Part shown: positions 1-8,407 of the stretch, in pieces
Layout of the letters: each line of letters opens with the position of its first letter
How positions within the stretch are numbered: position 1 is the first letter of the stretch
Assembly: GCF_903903185.1 (NCBI RefSeq)
Contig: NZ_CAIUXT010000223.1
Coordinates: forward strand, 1 to 51,169
Direction: 5' to 3'
DNA length: 51,169 bases
Source: an uncultured Rhodoblastus sp.
GTDB taxonomy: Bacteria > Pseudomonadota > Alphaproteobacteria > Rhizobiales > Beijerinckiaceae
Program-made: the position numbers and the translations under genes
The notes under the pieces: model-generated
Told to the model about the DNA's origin: nothing
The model's database searches: none
Seen by the model: the letters and a program-made list of their open reading frames with translations, nothing else

Positions 1-1308
1 ACCAGCGGCGCAGTCGTGGTCAACGCCGCGACTTTTGCGGCGAACCAGACCATTCTGGACAAATTCGCGGGCGGTTTTTCGGTCGTGGACGCCGGCGCGA
101 ATCTTCTGGCGCAGGTTGACGTGTTGAATAGCCATGCCGGCCATATCAATGCGGTGACCTCAACCAGCGGCCCGGTCGCGGTCAATGCCGCCACTCTTGT
201 GAAGGACCGGACCATTCTGGACAAATTCGTCGGCGGTTTTTCGGTGGTGGACGCCGGCGTGAATCTTCTGGCGCAGATCGGCGCGCTCAATAGCGATGCC
301 GGCCATATCAATGCGGTGACCTCGACCAGCGGCCCGATCGCGGTCAATGTCGCCACTTTCCTGGCGGACCGGACCATTTTGGATAAAGTCGTCGGCGGCT
401 TCGTCGTCAGCGACACCGGCGCGAATATTCTGGCGCGGATCGGCGCGCTCACTAGCGATGCCAGCCATATCAATGCGCTCAACTCGACCAGCGGGGTCCT
501 TGGGGTCTCTGCCGCGACTTTTGCGGCGAACCAGACCATCCTGGACAAAACCACCGGCGGCTTCGCCGTTGTCGACACGGGCGCCTATATCATGGCGCAG
601 ATCGGCGCGCTCAAAAGCGATGCCGGCCATATCAGTGCGGTGACCTCGACCAACGGCCCGATCTTGGTCACTTCGGCGACTTTTGTGGCGGACCAGATCG
701 TTCTGGACAAATGCGCCGCCGGTTCCGCCGTAAAGGACACCGGCGCGAATGTTCTGGCGCAGATCGCCACGCTGGCGAAGGACGCCGGCTCGATCGCGTC
801 GGTCACGCTGTGCGATTCCACTGCGGGGTCGCCCGACGTTCTGAAGCTTTCGGCAGCCAATGCGGCGGCCGACGCGGCCGTTCTCGCCAAGATCAATTCG
901 CCCTATATCCTCGATACGATCGACGTTTCCGGAACGGCCGCGACCGGGCATGGCTCGAATCTCACCTTCTGCATTGGCGGCGCCGCGCTCTCAAGCGGCC
1001 CCGGTCAGCCAAAACTGACGGTCACGGGCGGAGGTTCAGGCGATACGTTCCTGTTTACCTCGAATTTCGGGTCGGTCGAAATAACCGATTTCGCGAAATA
1101 CCAGGGCGCCGCCGCCCCGGACAAGATTTATCTTTCGACCGCGGATTTCGCCAACTGGCCGACGCTGCTGGCGCACGGGCAGCAGATTGGCGCCAATACG
1201 GTGTTCACCGCCGGCAACGGCTCCAGCCTGACCCTTGACGGGGTTTCGCTGACAAGCCTAACCGCCAGCGGGGCCGCGCAAACGGGGATCAAATTCTACC
1301 ACGCCTGA
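1..1308 (+). CDS. C-terminal part of a large repeat-rich secreted protein (partial)
   Basis: The frame is open to the left edge of the window, so only the last ~435 residues are visible and the start lies upstream. The visible part opens with five tandem 54-residue units of the type 'ILDK..GGF.VVDTGANILAQI..L..DAGHI.AVTSTSGP'. A Gly/Ser/Thr-rich tail follows, with 'GGSGDTFLF' and 'ITDF' motifs and ending in 'IKFYHA'. Very long alphaproteobacterial surface or secreted proteins with repeats of this kind are usually exported by type I secretion with an uncleaved C-terminal signal, and the tail fits that (inference). No enzymatic domain is visible. A strong terminator follows 35 bp after the stop. 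The exact role (adhesin, matrix protein) cannot be told from this fragment. Confidence 0.8.
   Translation, partial: TSGAVVVNAATFAANQTILDKFAGGFSVVDAGANLLAQVDVLNSHAGHINAVTSTSGPVAVNAATLVKDRTILDKFVGGFSVVDAGVNLLAQIGALNSDAGHINAVTSTSGPIAVNVATFLADRTILDKVVGGFVVSDTGANILARIGALTSDASHINALNSTSGVLGVSAATFAANQTILDKTTGGFAVVDTGAYIMAQIGALKSDAGHISAVTSTNGPILVTSATFVADQIVLDKCAAGSAVKDTGANVLAQIATLAKDAGSIASVTLCDSTAGSPDVLKLSAANAAADAAVLAKINSPYILDTIDVSGTAATGHGSNLTFCIGGAALSSGPGQPKLTVTGGGSGDTFLFTSNFGSVEITDFAKYQGAAAPDKIYLSTADFANWPTLLAHGQQIGANTVFTAGNGSSLTLDGVSLTSLTASGAAQTGIKFYHA
22..831 (+). repeat. Five tandem 162-bp (54-codon) coding repeats
   Basis: Units begin at 22, 184, 346, 508 and 670, exactly 162 bp apart with no indels. 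The first three units are the most alike at DNA level; the fourth and fifth diverge, and the fifth runs into the unique C-terminal part. The array probably continues left of the window. Exact periodicity in DNA and protein points to expansion by unequal recombination. Confidence 0.9.
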
Positions 1309-1343
1309 CTCGGCGCTGGATTTTCGCGATCCGCCGCTTTCTC

Positions 1344-1377
1344 TCCGGGCGCCCAGTTCAGGCGCCCGGATTTTTTT
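1344..1377 (+). terminator. Intrinsic terminator after the repeat protein
   Basis: A perfect 10-bp stem (1344-1353 with 1361-1370), a 7-nt loop and a run of seven T (1371-1377) lie 35 bp after the stop codon at 1308. This is a textbook rho-independent terminator for the plus strand. Confidence 0.92.
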
Positions 1378-1699
1378 CGCCCGCCTCGATTCCCCTCGGC
1401 GCAACGGCGCTCCGTGCGGCGGTTCGCGCGCCCGTCACGCCGACGTTCCCGTTGAGCGCCCTTGGACGGATGCTGCGTTTCCATGCAACGTACGGATGAA
1501 AAGGCCAATTCATCGCGTTCCGTCCAACCGGAGGCGAAGGAAGTCATCGAAACAATAATGGCTTCTTGTGGCTGCGGACAATGGGAACAAAAATCCCCGA
1601 TGCGCTGGCGCGTGCGTCCAACGGTGTTTTCAGCAGCGTTTTAAGAATTATGGCAGAGGGGCCTTATTTCGGTTCGCATCGCCTCATGAGCATCCAAGG
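1378..1699. other. Intergenic stretch without a recognisable gene
   Basis: It lies between the terminator of the repeat protein and the 3' end of the minus-strand sugar transferase. Short frames exist on both strands, but none has a coherent protein, a ribosome binding site or a recognisable motif. No terminator hairpin was found for the minus-strand gene entering from the right. Confidence 0.5.
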
Positions 1700-3187
1700 T
1701 CAATAGGCGTTCTTGCCGTGCAGAACGACAATGACGGTGCGGAACAGGATCGAAAAATCGAGCGCCAGGCTCCAGTGCTTGACGTACCAGAGATCGAGGT
1801 CCACGCGACGCTGAATTTTCTCTACCGTGTCGGTTTCTCCCCGCGCGCCATGGACCTGCGCCCAGCCCGTCATCCCGGCCTTGACATGATGACGGAAGAC
1901 GTAATTGTAAGCGTATTCGGCAAATTCCTTGTCATGCGCCATGGCGTGAGGGCGCGGCCCGACGACCGACATTTCTCCGCGCAAAACATTGAATAATTGA
2001 GGCAATTCGTCGAGGCTGGACTTTCGCAGGAAGCCGCCGAGCCGGGTGACGCGTTTGTCGTTCTTGGTGGCCTGACCGACCTTTTCCCCATCTTCGGCGA
2101 CGGTCATCGAGCGGAACTTGAAAATCTTGAAGGGCCGACCGTTAAATCCGCTTCGTGTCTGGCGGAAAAACACCGGGCCGGGCGAATCGAGCTTGATCGC
2201 CAGGGCGACCAAGCCGAGCAGGGGCGCCAGCAGCACCAAAGCAGTGGCAGCCACGACAATGTCGAAGGCCCGTTTTGCCGCCCTTTCGCCGAGACCAAGG
2301 GGTTGGCGCTGGATTTCCAGCGCGATGGAAGAGCCGAGTTCGTAGCGCGGATTGGAAACAAGGTCCGCCAGCACGGGGTCGGGAAGCATGGTGACGGAAA
2401 TCGGCAGCGCGCGCAGCGCAGTAGCCGCGGCCACGAGATCGACAATGCTGCCGGCGCGAGGCGCCAGGAAAATATCGTCGATATCCTGGCCGCGCACGAA
2501 AGCAATGACTTCCTCAAGCGTAGCGGCGCTATCCTCGGCGCTCGGGCCGAGCTGAAAAATCTTGAAGACAAGATAACCGTGCCGGAGGAGAAGATTGGAA
2601 GATTTTCCCGACTGTGGCTCGTCCCAGACAATGATGACGGCCTTGCGTCCCTTGATTGCGCCGTTGGCCAGCGCCCTGGGCAGATAAATCCGCCACAATT
2701 GCCGATGCACCAGCAAGGCCGCCCCGCCAATCGCCCAGAACGACCAGATCGTTTCGCGTGAAAGCTCCTTGCCGACTCCCCAGGTGAAGACGCCGCTCGC
2801 CAGCAGCAGGAAGGCGCCGCACCAGGTGCCTAAAAGGCCGCGCACCTGGTCGCCGAACTCGATCAGGCGCGGCGGCTCGTAGAGTTTGCGGGCCCACATC
2901 GACCCGACAAACAGTACGGCGACAAACACCGCCCCCGCCATGTTGCGCGAAACCTCGCTTTCCGTCTCAGAATCGGTGAAATGAAACAGGGAGCCGGAAA
3001 TCAAGGCGGCGACGATGACAATAAGAATATCGGCGCCAGCCGCAAACAATGGGATTCCACGATAGGTGACGGGCAGTCGAAACGAGAAAGGCCCCTTGCC
3101 ATCATCCTTGGACGCGCCACCCTCGGGATGGGAGCTTGCATCGGTTGTCAATTCGGACCTCGTAGGCTTGGGAGTTATGTCGGTCAT
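1700..3187 (-). CDS. epsB: EpsB-like polyprenyl glycosylphosphotransferase (initiating sugar transferase)
   Basis: It transfers a sugar-1-phosphate from a nucleotide sugar to undecaprenyl phosphate at the inner membrane, the first step of exopolysaccharide repeat-unit assembly. The protein is 495 aa. A cytosolic N-terminus of ~35 residues is followed by several membrane helices (to ~residue 160), a CoA-binding-like middle domain and, from ~residue 305, the bacterial sugar transferase domain. That domain starts 'KRAFDIVVA' and carries 'KFRSM', 'SLDELPQLFNVLRGEMS', 'VGPRP' and 'GMTGWAQV'. Length and order match the WcaJ/ExoY/EpsB family. The start at 3187 sits inside a 16-bp tandem repeat and has no clear Shine-Dalgarno site. 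It probably serves the eps cluster further right, which has no other initiating transferase. The sugar specificity (glucose or galactose) is not readable. Confidence 0.9.
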   Translation of the reverse strand: MTDITPKPTRSELTTDASSHPEGGASKDDGKGPFSFRLPVTYRGIPLFAAGADILIVIVAALISGSLFHFTDSETESEVSRNMAGAVFVAVLFVGSMWARKLYEPPRLIEFGDQVRGLLGTWCGAFLLLASGVFTWGVGKELSRETIWSFWAIGGAALLVHRQLWRIYLPRALANGAIKGRKAVIIVWDEPQSGKSSNLLLRHGYLVFKIFQLGPSAEDSAATLEEVIAFVRGQDIDDIFLAPRAGSIVDLVAAATALRALPISVTMLPDPVLADLVSNPRYELGSSIALEIQRQPLGLGERAAKRAFDIVVAATALVLLAPLLGLVALAIKLDSPGPVFFRQTRSGFNGRPFKIFKFRSMTVAEDGEKVGQATKNDKRVTRLGGFLRKSSLDELPQLFNVLRGEMSVVGPRPHAMAHDKEFAEYAYNYVFRHHVKAGMTGWAQVHGARGETDTVEKIQRRVDLDLWYVKHWSLALDFSILFRTVIVVLHGKNAY

Positions 3188-3237
3188 GGCGCCAATCGGT
3201 CATGGCGCCAATCGGTCATGGCGCCAATCGGTCATGG
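3181..3237. repeat. 16-bp tandem repeat over the epsB start, building overlapping upstream ORFs
   Basis: Three full copies of CGGTCATGGCGCCAAT (3181-3196, 3197-3212, 3213-3228) and a 9-bp partial copy (3229-3237). On the minus strand each copy holds an ATGA. The epsB start is the ATG at 3187. The ATG at 3219 opens an 11-codon frame (MTDWRHDRLAP) whose TGA (3186-3184) overlaps the epsB ATG as ATGA. The ATG at 3235 opens the same peptide and ends on the ATG at 3203. No strong Shine-Dalgarno site is visible before any of them. Confidence 0.85.
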
Positions 3238-3439
3238 TTGGCCTGCGTTTGGGGTCGGCGCCCCACCGTTTTCGAGTCTCAAATTTACCTCTTCTTCTTT
3301 CTATACGACTATTTTTGGGATAAGCGAAGACACGGACTCGTCAAGAGCCTTTTGCCGGTTATTGTGCGGTCGTTCTGTCGCCCGCCGTGGCGCGACAGCG
3401 CCGTCGATGGCGGCGCTTCGTGATTTTGGGTGAAAAGCC

Positions 3440-3670
3440 ATGAATTCGATCTTCGACATCGTTTCCGTTGCGTTATTTTTTTGCGGCGTTGCGGCATTTG
3501 TCTTTTTGACGGACCGGCAACCGGCAACCGTCAGCCGGCTGCTGGTTTCCGGCGTCGCCGTCGCCGTCGGCAACCAGCTCGGCAATGCCGACCATGCGTT
3601 CCTGGCCGGCGCTCTGTTCGTCGCGGCCGCCGTTTACGCCTACATCGTCGTCCATTCGCATCCCGCCTGA
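3440..3670 (+). CDS. Small membrane protein resembling the XrtV sorting-system accessory family
   Basis: A 76-aa protein with two predicted membrane spans (about residues 3-25 and 53-72) joined by a loop with 'GNQLGN'. It starts 'MNSIFDIVSVALFF'. Small proteins with a 'FDWVT' start and a central 'GN.LGN' are, from memory, found next to exosortase V systems. An exosortase gene and a PEP-CTERM protein in this window support the match. High third-position G+C and a coherent hydrophobic pattern argue it is a real gene although short. The biochemical role of the family is not known to me. It is divergent from epsB, with the repeat-containing leader between them. Confidence 0.6.
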   Translation: MNSIFDIVSVALFFCGVAAFVFLTDRQPATVSRLLVSGVAVAVGNQLGNADHAFLAGALFVAAAVYAYIVVHSHPA

Positions 3671-3862
3671 CCGCCGGCGGTCGACCAGAGCCTAACGCGC
3701 GCTGATTTTGCAATTCGTATCATTTTTTCGTTAATTCATCTCAATACGCGCCGCCTCGGTTGAACCCGGGGCGATGCAATGGCTAGACTCAAAAATAGAT
3801 TCTCGGTCCGGCTTGGCCGGCACTGAAAATTTTCGATTTCAGCGATTGGGTGGAGAGCGGCG

Positions 3863-5905
3863 ATGGCGGCGAATACATATACATGGGGCGGCGGAAGCGG
3901 CAACTGGACCGTCCCCGGCAACTGGACTCCGTTGCGCCCCAGCTATCCTGGACAGAGCGGCACGAGCGACATTGTCACGATCGGCAGCGTCGGGCCCGGA
4001 ACCATAACCTACGACCCGTCGTCGGCGACCATCGGGTGGCTGACGCTGTCCGGCTCAAGCGAAACGCTCGATTTCAGCGGTACGAACAATTCGCTGACCA
4101 TTAATATCACCGCATTTCGGAATCCCGCTTCAAACGCGCTGATCGCCGGTACGAACAATACGCTGTCGATGAGCGGCACGAACCAGACGCTGACCATCAA
4201 TCTCGGCGGCTGGTCGACGACGCTGCTGAGAGGCGCCGGGGATGTGCTGGCTCTCGGCTCCAACACGCTGAGGGTCGACAGCGCCAGCGGGACGCCCGAT
4301 TTCTATCTGTCCAGTGGCTTGCTCACGCTCGCCGGCGGCTCGGTCAATATCACCAGAGCCACGTTGAGGTTGGAGTCGGGGGCCACGATTTCGGGCCACG
4401 GAACCCTCTACTCCGACAGCATCATCTCTACCGGGAGCGGCACCGGCGGCGCGCTCACCGCGAGCGGCGGCGTTCTGAACGTCTCGACGACCAACCTCAT
4501 TCAAAACCATATCGTGCTCGGGGTCGACGCCAGCGTCGCCAGCGATCTCGAAATTTTCGGCATCGCGAATCAAGCCGCCGCGATCGACCTGCATGACGGC
4601 AATCAGACGCTGGGACTCGGCAACACCGGCGCCCTGACCATTACCGCGAAGCAAGTGGTGACCGGCGGAACCGTCAAGCTCGATGGCGGGACGGCGTCGT
4701 TGACCGATACATATGGTGTCAATCTCGGCGGCGGAAGCTTCCTGTCCGGCGCCGGCACGGTGACGGTCGGGTCAGGAACCGGAGTTCCTGGACCCGGATC
4801 GGGTTTCAACGGCGGCGGAACCGTTACTGCAAAATTTGTGTCGCCCTTGTCATATACGCTCACCTTCAACGGAGGCGTCGATCAGACCGGTTCGGCGACC
4901 AACTTCAGCATTGAAAGCGGGGCGACCCTGGCCTTCAAGGGGTTGGTAGGGACGAGCGGCGGCATCTCCCCGACCGTCAGCTTCCAGACGGACTTCACTG
5001 CTGTCGAGACACTGGATCTGTCCGCCGCGCCCTTGGGCTCGTTTTTCGGGAATATCCAGAATTTTTACAAAATCAATTTGATCGGCAGCGATCGGATCCT
5101 GATCGGCGGCTCCGCCACAACCAACCAACTCTTCTACACGGACGTCAACGGCAACGTCTATACAGGCGGCGATGACACCGCCTATACCTATGTTACCGTA
5201 AAGGACGGCTCGACGCTCATCGACCGCATCAACATGGGTTCTTATCACAACGCGACGAGTGTCGGATTTAAGGGTATTACGGAACGAACGACTCTGGAGA
5301 CGACCGATACCATCTGCTTCATGGCCGGCACGATGATTCGCACCCCCGGCGGCGAAGTCGCGGTCGAGACGCTCAAGCGCGGCGATCTCGTGCTGACCGC
5401 CGACGGGCGCGCCGAGCCGGTCTCCTGGCTCGGACGGCAGACCGTCTCGACGCGATTCGCCGATCCGCTGCGCGTCTTGCCGATTCGCATCATGGCCGGC
5501 GCGCTGGCCGAGAACGTGCCCGCTCGCGATCTGCTGGTGTCGCCCGATCACGCCCTGCTCGTCGATGGCGCGCTGATCAACGCCGGCGCGCTGGTCAACG
5601 ATGCGTCGATCCTGCGCGAGACGGCGGTTCCCGTGATCTTCACCTATTATCATGTCGAACTCGACGATCATTCGCTGATTCTCGCCGAAAACACTCCGGC
5701 GGAAACCTTCGTCGACAATGTCGAGCGGCTGGCCTTCGACAATTGGGCCGAGCACGAGGCGCTTTATCCCGAGGGCAAGTCGATCACGGAATTGCCCTAT
5801 CCGCGGGCGAAAGGCCGCCGCCAGGTCCCGGTCTATGTTCGTGTCCAGTTGGCCGAGCGCGCGGAAATCATCGGCGCCTCGGTCGCGGTCGCCAGCGTCG
5901 CCTGA
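3863..5905 (+). CDS. Secreted beta-repeat protein with C-terminal Hint (Hedgehog/intein-like) domain
   Basis: 680 aa. The start at 3863 has GGAGAG five bases upstream. Residues 1-20 carry the 'W.GGSGNW..PGNW' motif common at the start of passenger-type beta-helical proteins. A Gly/Ser/Thr-rich repetitive region runs to ~residue 480, and a Hint_2-type domain starts at Cys485 ('CFMAGTMIRT') with 'VETLKRGDLVLTADGRAEPV' and the block-B-like 'SPDHALLVDG'. Hint domains can self-cleave through the leading Cys, but in this bacterial subfamily activity is mostly unproven. There is no N-terminal signal peptide, so type I export is likely (inference). A terminator follows at 5950. A role as a matrix or surface protein linked to the neighbouring EPS locus is plausible only by context. 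Confidence 0.8.
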   Translation: MAANTYTWGGGSGNWTVPGNWTPLRPSYPGQSGTSDIVTIGSVGPGTITYDPSSATIGWLTLSGSSETLDFSGTNNSLTINITAFRNPASNALIAGTNNTLSMSGTNQTLTINLGGWSTTLLRGAGDVLALGSNTLRVDSASGTPDFYLSSGLLTLAGGSVNITRATLRLESGATISGHGTLYSDSIISTGSGTGGALTASGGVLNVSTTNLIQNHIVLGVDASVASDLEIFGIANQAAAIDLHDGNQTLGLGNTGALTITAKQVVTGGTVKLDGGTASLTDTYGVNLGGGSFLSGAGTVTVGSGTGVPGPGSGFNGGGTVTAKFVSPLSYTLTFNGGVDQTGSATNFSIESGATLAFKGLVGTSGGISPTVSFQTDFTAVETLDLSAAPLGSFFGNIQNFYKINLIGSDRILIGGSATTNQLFYTDVNGNVYTGGDDTAYTYVTVKDGSTLIDRINMGSYHNATSVGFKGITERTTLETTDTICFMAGTMIRTPGGEVAVETLKRGDLVLTADGRAEPVSWLGRQTVSTRFADPLRVLPIRIMAGALAENVPARDLLVSPDHALLVDGALINAGALVNDASILRETAVPVIFTYYHVELDDHSLILAENTPAETFVDNVERLAFDNWAEHEALYPEGKSITELPYPRAKGRRQVPVYVRVQLAERAEIIGASVAVASVA

Positions 5906-5949
5906 CGCCAACCTCTTCGGCTGAGGCGGGAACGAGGAAAAATAGCAAG

Positions 5950-5977
5950 GCGGCGCCGAAAGGGGCCGCTTTTTTTT
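5950..5977 (+). terminator. Intrinsic terminator after the Hint-domain gene
   Basis: An 8-bp stem with one G-G mismatch (5950-5957 with 5962-5969), a GAAA loop and eight T (5970-5977), 45 bp after the stop at 5905. Confidence 0.85.
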
Positions 5978-6567
5978 GCGCCTGCACAAAGTGTCGCCAG
6001 TCCGACGAAAGGCAAAAATCCCAGGATTTCCGATTTTCGCGCGCTTGCTGGCCCGGCCGCGGAAATTTTGGCGACGAGGCCCTCGCGGTCCGGCCCGCCC
6101 GATTCCGGACGTCGCCAGCGGCCGGGGGCCGGGCCGACCCAGACAGGGCGGCGCCTGTTTATCGTCGGCAAAAGGTCTGGCGTTCGATGGCGCCGCCCCG
6201 ACGGCGATGGTTTGTCACCGCTCCGGCGGGTCCATTCCGCGGTCGCCGTTTATCGCCTCGCGGCCGGAACAGCGTCCGTAACATATTGAATTATAAGTAT
6301 AACTGGCAAATTTTGCGGCTCGAGCCGCGAGTCAATCAAGCTTCGGCTCAGGGAATTTACGTAGCGGCCTTTTAGGTAGAAAAAAACGATTGTTTTTCAG
6401 TATGTTAGAATTTTTCTACTGGACGTTGCCGGGGCCGGCGATGCGTTTGGCGGCAATTATGCCCGGGCGGCCTTGACCTAAGGCCAGGTAATCGATAATT
6501 TGGTTTTAAAGGCGATGGTTTATCTTCTGGTAGGCAAACCGCGCTGAAATTGGGACTGGGGGTCAAT
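5978..6567. other. Intergenic leader of the PEP-CTERM gene with inverted repeats
   Basis: No convincing gene. The left part is G+C-rich with only shadow frames. From ~6280 the sequence turns A+T-rich. It contains a 9-bp perfect inverted repeat GTAGAAAAA/TTTTTCTAC (6376-6384 and 6411-6419) and, inside it, AAAAAC-GATT-GTTTTT (6382-6397). These sit ~150-190 bp upstream of the PEP-CTERM start and may hold its promoter or an operator. No consensus promoter could be assigned. Confidence 0.45.
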
Positions 6568-7203
6568 ATGAAATACGGATTACTCGCGGGCGTCGCTTTG
6601 CTCGCCACAGGGTTGGCTGTGGCCGCTCCGGCGCAAGCTACCACGATCATCACATTCGACGGTTATTCCACCTCCGCTGGCAGCCCTAACTCGGGCGTGG
6701 ACGCGCAGGGAAACCCTTGGCTCTGGAATCATACGGGCTCAGGCTTCTCGGCCTGGGGCGCCCCGGGACTTTACCAGGGCACCTCGGTTTTCAACACCAC
6801 GACCGGCTATATCGCAGAAGACTTCGCGGTCTCCTTCGTCGACTTCGCCGGCGCCAAGATCGACACGAGCCCTTCGCCGGGCCCTACCGGTGTTAACGAT
6901 CACACCCGGTTCTCGTCCTATGTCGGCGGCGTTTGGTATGCGTGGATACCCACATACGATGGCAACAAAAATGTGACCTTCAACGCCCCGTCGCTCGCCG
7001 CCGATCTTCACAACGGCGACTTGTACTTCGTCAACGTCGTCTTCCAGGAAAAGAACTTGTCCGGCGCGAATGTCGGCTTTACCGCCGCATTCTCGGCCGC
7101 CGTTCCGGAAATCTCGACCTGGGCGATGTTGGTCGCGGGCTTTGCCGGTCTGGGCTTTGTCGGGCTTGGCCGCAATAAAAAGGCGCGCATCGCCGACGCG
7201 TGA
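6568..7203 (+). CDS. PEP-CTERM sorting-domain protein (exosortase substrate)
   Basis: 211 aa from ATG 6568, with GGGGG six to ten bases upstream. The in-frame TTG at 6550 is less likely because the signal peptide starts cleanly at MKYGLLAG. Residues 1-24 form a Sec signal peptide ending 'APAQA', followed by a Gly/Ser/Asn-rich ectodomain. The last ~30 residues are a classic tripartite sorting signal: 'VPEISTWAM', a hydrophobic helix with 'FAGLGFVGLG', and a basic 'RNKK' end. Exosortases cleave at such signals in the inner membrane, and the substrate is the only obvious one in the window. The exosortase at 19805 is the expected partner. The ectodomain fold is not recognised. Confidence 0.88.
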   Translation: MKYGLLAGVALLATGLAVAAPAQATTIITFDGYSTSAGSPNSGVDAQGNPWLWNHTGSGFSAWGAPGLYQGTSVFNTTTGYIAEDFAVSFVDFAGAKIDTSPSPGPTGVNDHTRFSSYVGGVWYAWIPTYDGNKNVTFNAPSLAADLHNGDLYFVNVVFQEKNLSGANVGFTAAFSAAVPEISTWAMLVAGFAGLGFVGLGRNKKARIADA

Positions 7204-7227
7204 TCTTTAACGCAAAATACGGAAAAA

Positions 7228-7254
7228 GGCCGATGATCCATCGGCCTTTTTTTT
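7228..7254 (+). terminator. Intrinsic terminator after the PEP-CTERM gene
   Basis: A perfect 8-bp stem (7228-7235 with 7239-7246) with a 3-nt loop and eight T (7247-7254). Five A precede the stem (7223-7227), so it could also work weakly for the opposite strand. Confidence 0.92.
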
Positions 7255-7507
7255 GTGCCTTCGCCCGAAGCCGGGGCGAACCCTTTAATCCGCTGGCTTG
7301 CCCGAGGCTGGCGAGGCAGCGCCGGCGCGGCCCGGAACCGGTGTACTTTGACCGGGAACTGATCTAGTTTGTCGCCGGTTCGCGGGTCCCGCGCCATGCG
7401 AGACAGGTCCCTCGCAAGGTTCCGGCGACTCGTCAGGCCGGGAGGCGGCCGCGCCGGGGGTTTTAAATAACATTGGTCGCGATTCTGGAAGGTTTGGAGT
7501 TCGGTTC
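7255..7507. other. Intergenic stretch upstream of epsG
   Basis: With the terminator at its left end, the gene-free gap runs from 7204 to 7507. The remainder is G+C-rich and carries no coherent ORF. It should hold the epsG promoter, but no -35/-10 pair can be named with confidence. Confidence 0.4.
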
Positions 7508-8395
7508 ATGGCGGAAGTGCTCAATACCCAGCAGCCCCCCGAAATCGGGGGGAGACATTTGCTGGATAATGCCGCCCAGGAGTTGGTGCGGCTCGCCAAG
7601 CTCTCCGACCAGCAGATCGGTCAGATCGAAGCTTATGGCAAGGCGCATGGCGTCAGCTTTCTCGAAGCCGCCGTCGCCATCGGCGCCGTGAAGCGCGAAA
7701 ATCTGATGACCGCTCTCTCCCGGCAGTATAATTATCCGATCATTGGCGACGATGTCGGTCTGCCGGAGCTTTCGCGCGAACTTGTCATCGGTCATGAGCC
7801 TTTTGGCGCCGCCGCCGAAATCATTCGTTCCATCAGAACGTCGATTGTGTCGTCGGCCGTCGCGCAGGGAGTAAGGTCTTTCGTCATCATCGGCTCCCGC
7901 GAAGGCCAGGGCGTCAGTTTCGTCGCCGGCAATCTCGCCGTGGCTTTCGCGCAAATGGCGGTGAACACCTTGCTGGTCGATGCAAATCTTCGCGACCCGC
8001 GAATCGCCGGCATGTTCGGCCTGGACCCCAATCGGGAGGGACTTTCGGACGTCCTGTTGGGCATGGGGATGGACCATCCCGCGATCGCCAAGGATGTTCT
8101 GCCCGGGCTTTCGGTCCTCCCAGCCGGAGGCGTTCCTCCGAATCCGCAAGAACTGTTGTGCGGCGGCGAATTCATGGCCCTGACCGCCAAATTTTCGGTC
8201 GATTATGGCATCGTGATCTATGATTCATCCAATGCGATGGATTACAGCGACGCCTATGTCATCGCCTCCCGGGTCGGCGCGGCCATCGTCGTCGGGCGCC
8301 AAAATCATGCGAGTTTCAAGGACTTGAAGCTGGTGTCCGAAAAGCTGCGGGAGCATCAGTGCACGATCGTCGGCGCGATCGTCAACGACTTCTGA
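7508..8395 (+). CDS. epsG: EpsG-like BY-kinase homologue with a degenerate P-loop
   Basis: 295 aa; GGAG lies eight bases before the ATG. Residues 30-80 form a small helical domain as in EpsG and type II secretion ATPase N-termini ('GVSFLEAAVAIGAVKRENLMTALSRQY'). Residues 120-295 are a CapB/CpsD-type P-loop fold. The Walker A position reads GSREGQGVSF (129-138), with Val136 where the invariant Lys should be. Walker A' (LLVDAN, 155-160) and a Walker B-like VIYD (236-239) remain. No Tyr-rich C-terminal tail is present. In Methylobacillus-type eps clusters EpsG pairs with the Wzz protein EpsF, encoded here at 11502-12962. It probably acts as a structural or regulatory partner rather than an active kinase (inference). 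It is convergent with the minus-strand eps operon, 12 bp from its end. Confidence 0.8.
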   Translation: MAEVLNTQQPPEIGGRHLLDNAAQELVRLAKLSDQQIGQIEAYGKAHGVSFLEAAVAIGAVKRENLMTALSRQYNYPIIGDDVGLPELSRELVIGHEPFGAAAEIIRSIRTSIVSSAVAQGVRSFVIIGSREGQGVSFVAGNLAVAFAQMAVNTLLVDANLRDPRIAGMFGLDPNREGLSDVLLGMGMDHPAIAKDVLPGLSVLPAGGVPPNPQELLCGGEFMALTAKFSVDYGIVIYDSSNAMDYSDAYVIASRVGAAIVVGRQNHASFKDLKLVSEKLREHQCTIVGAIVNDF

Positions 8396-8407
8396 GCGAG
8401 CTGAAGA

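Noticed and set aside
22..831. Regular repeats as a possible CRISPR array
   Set aside because: The 162-bp units are fully coding, similar across their whole length and in frame; there is no repeat-spacer pattern.
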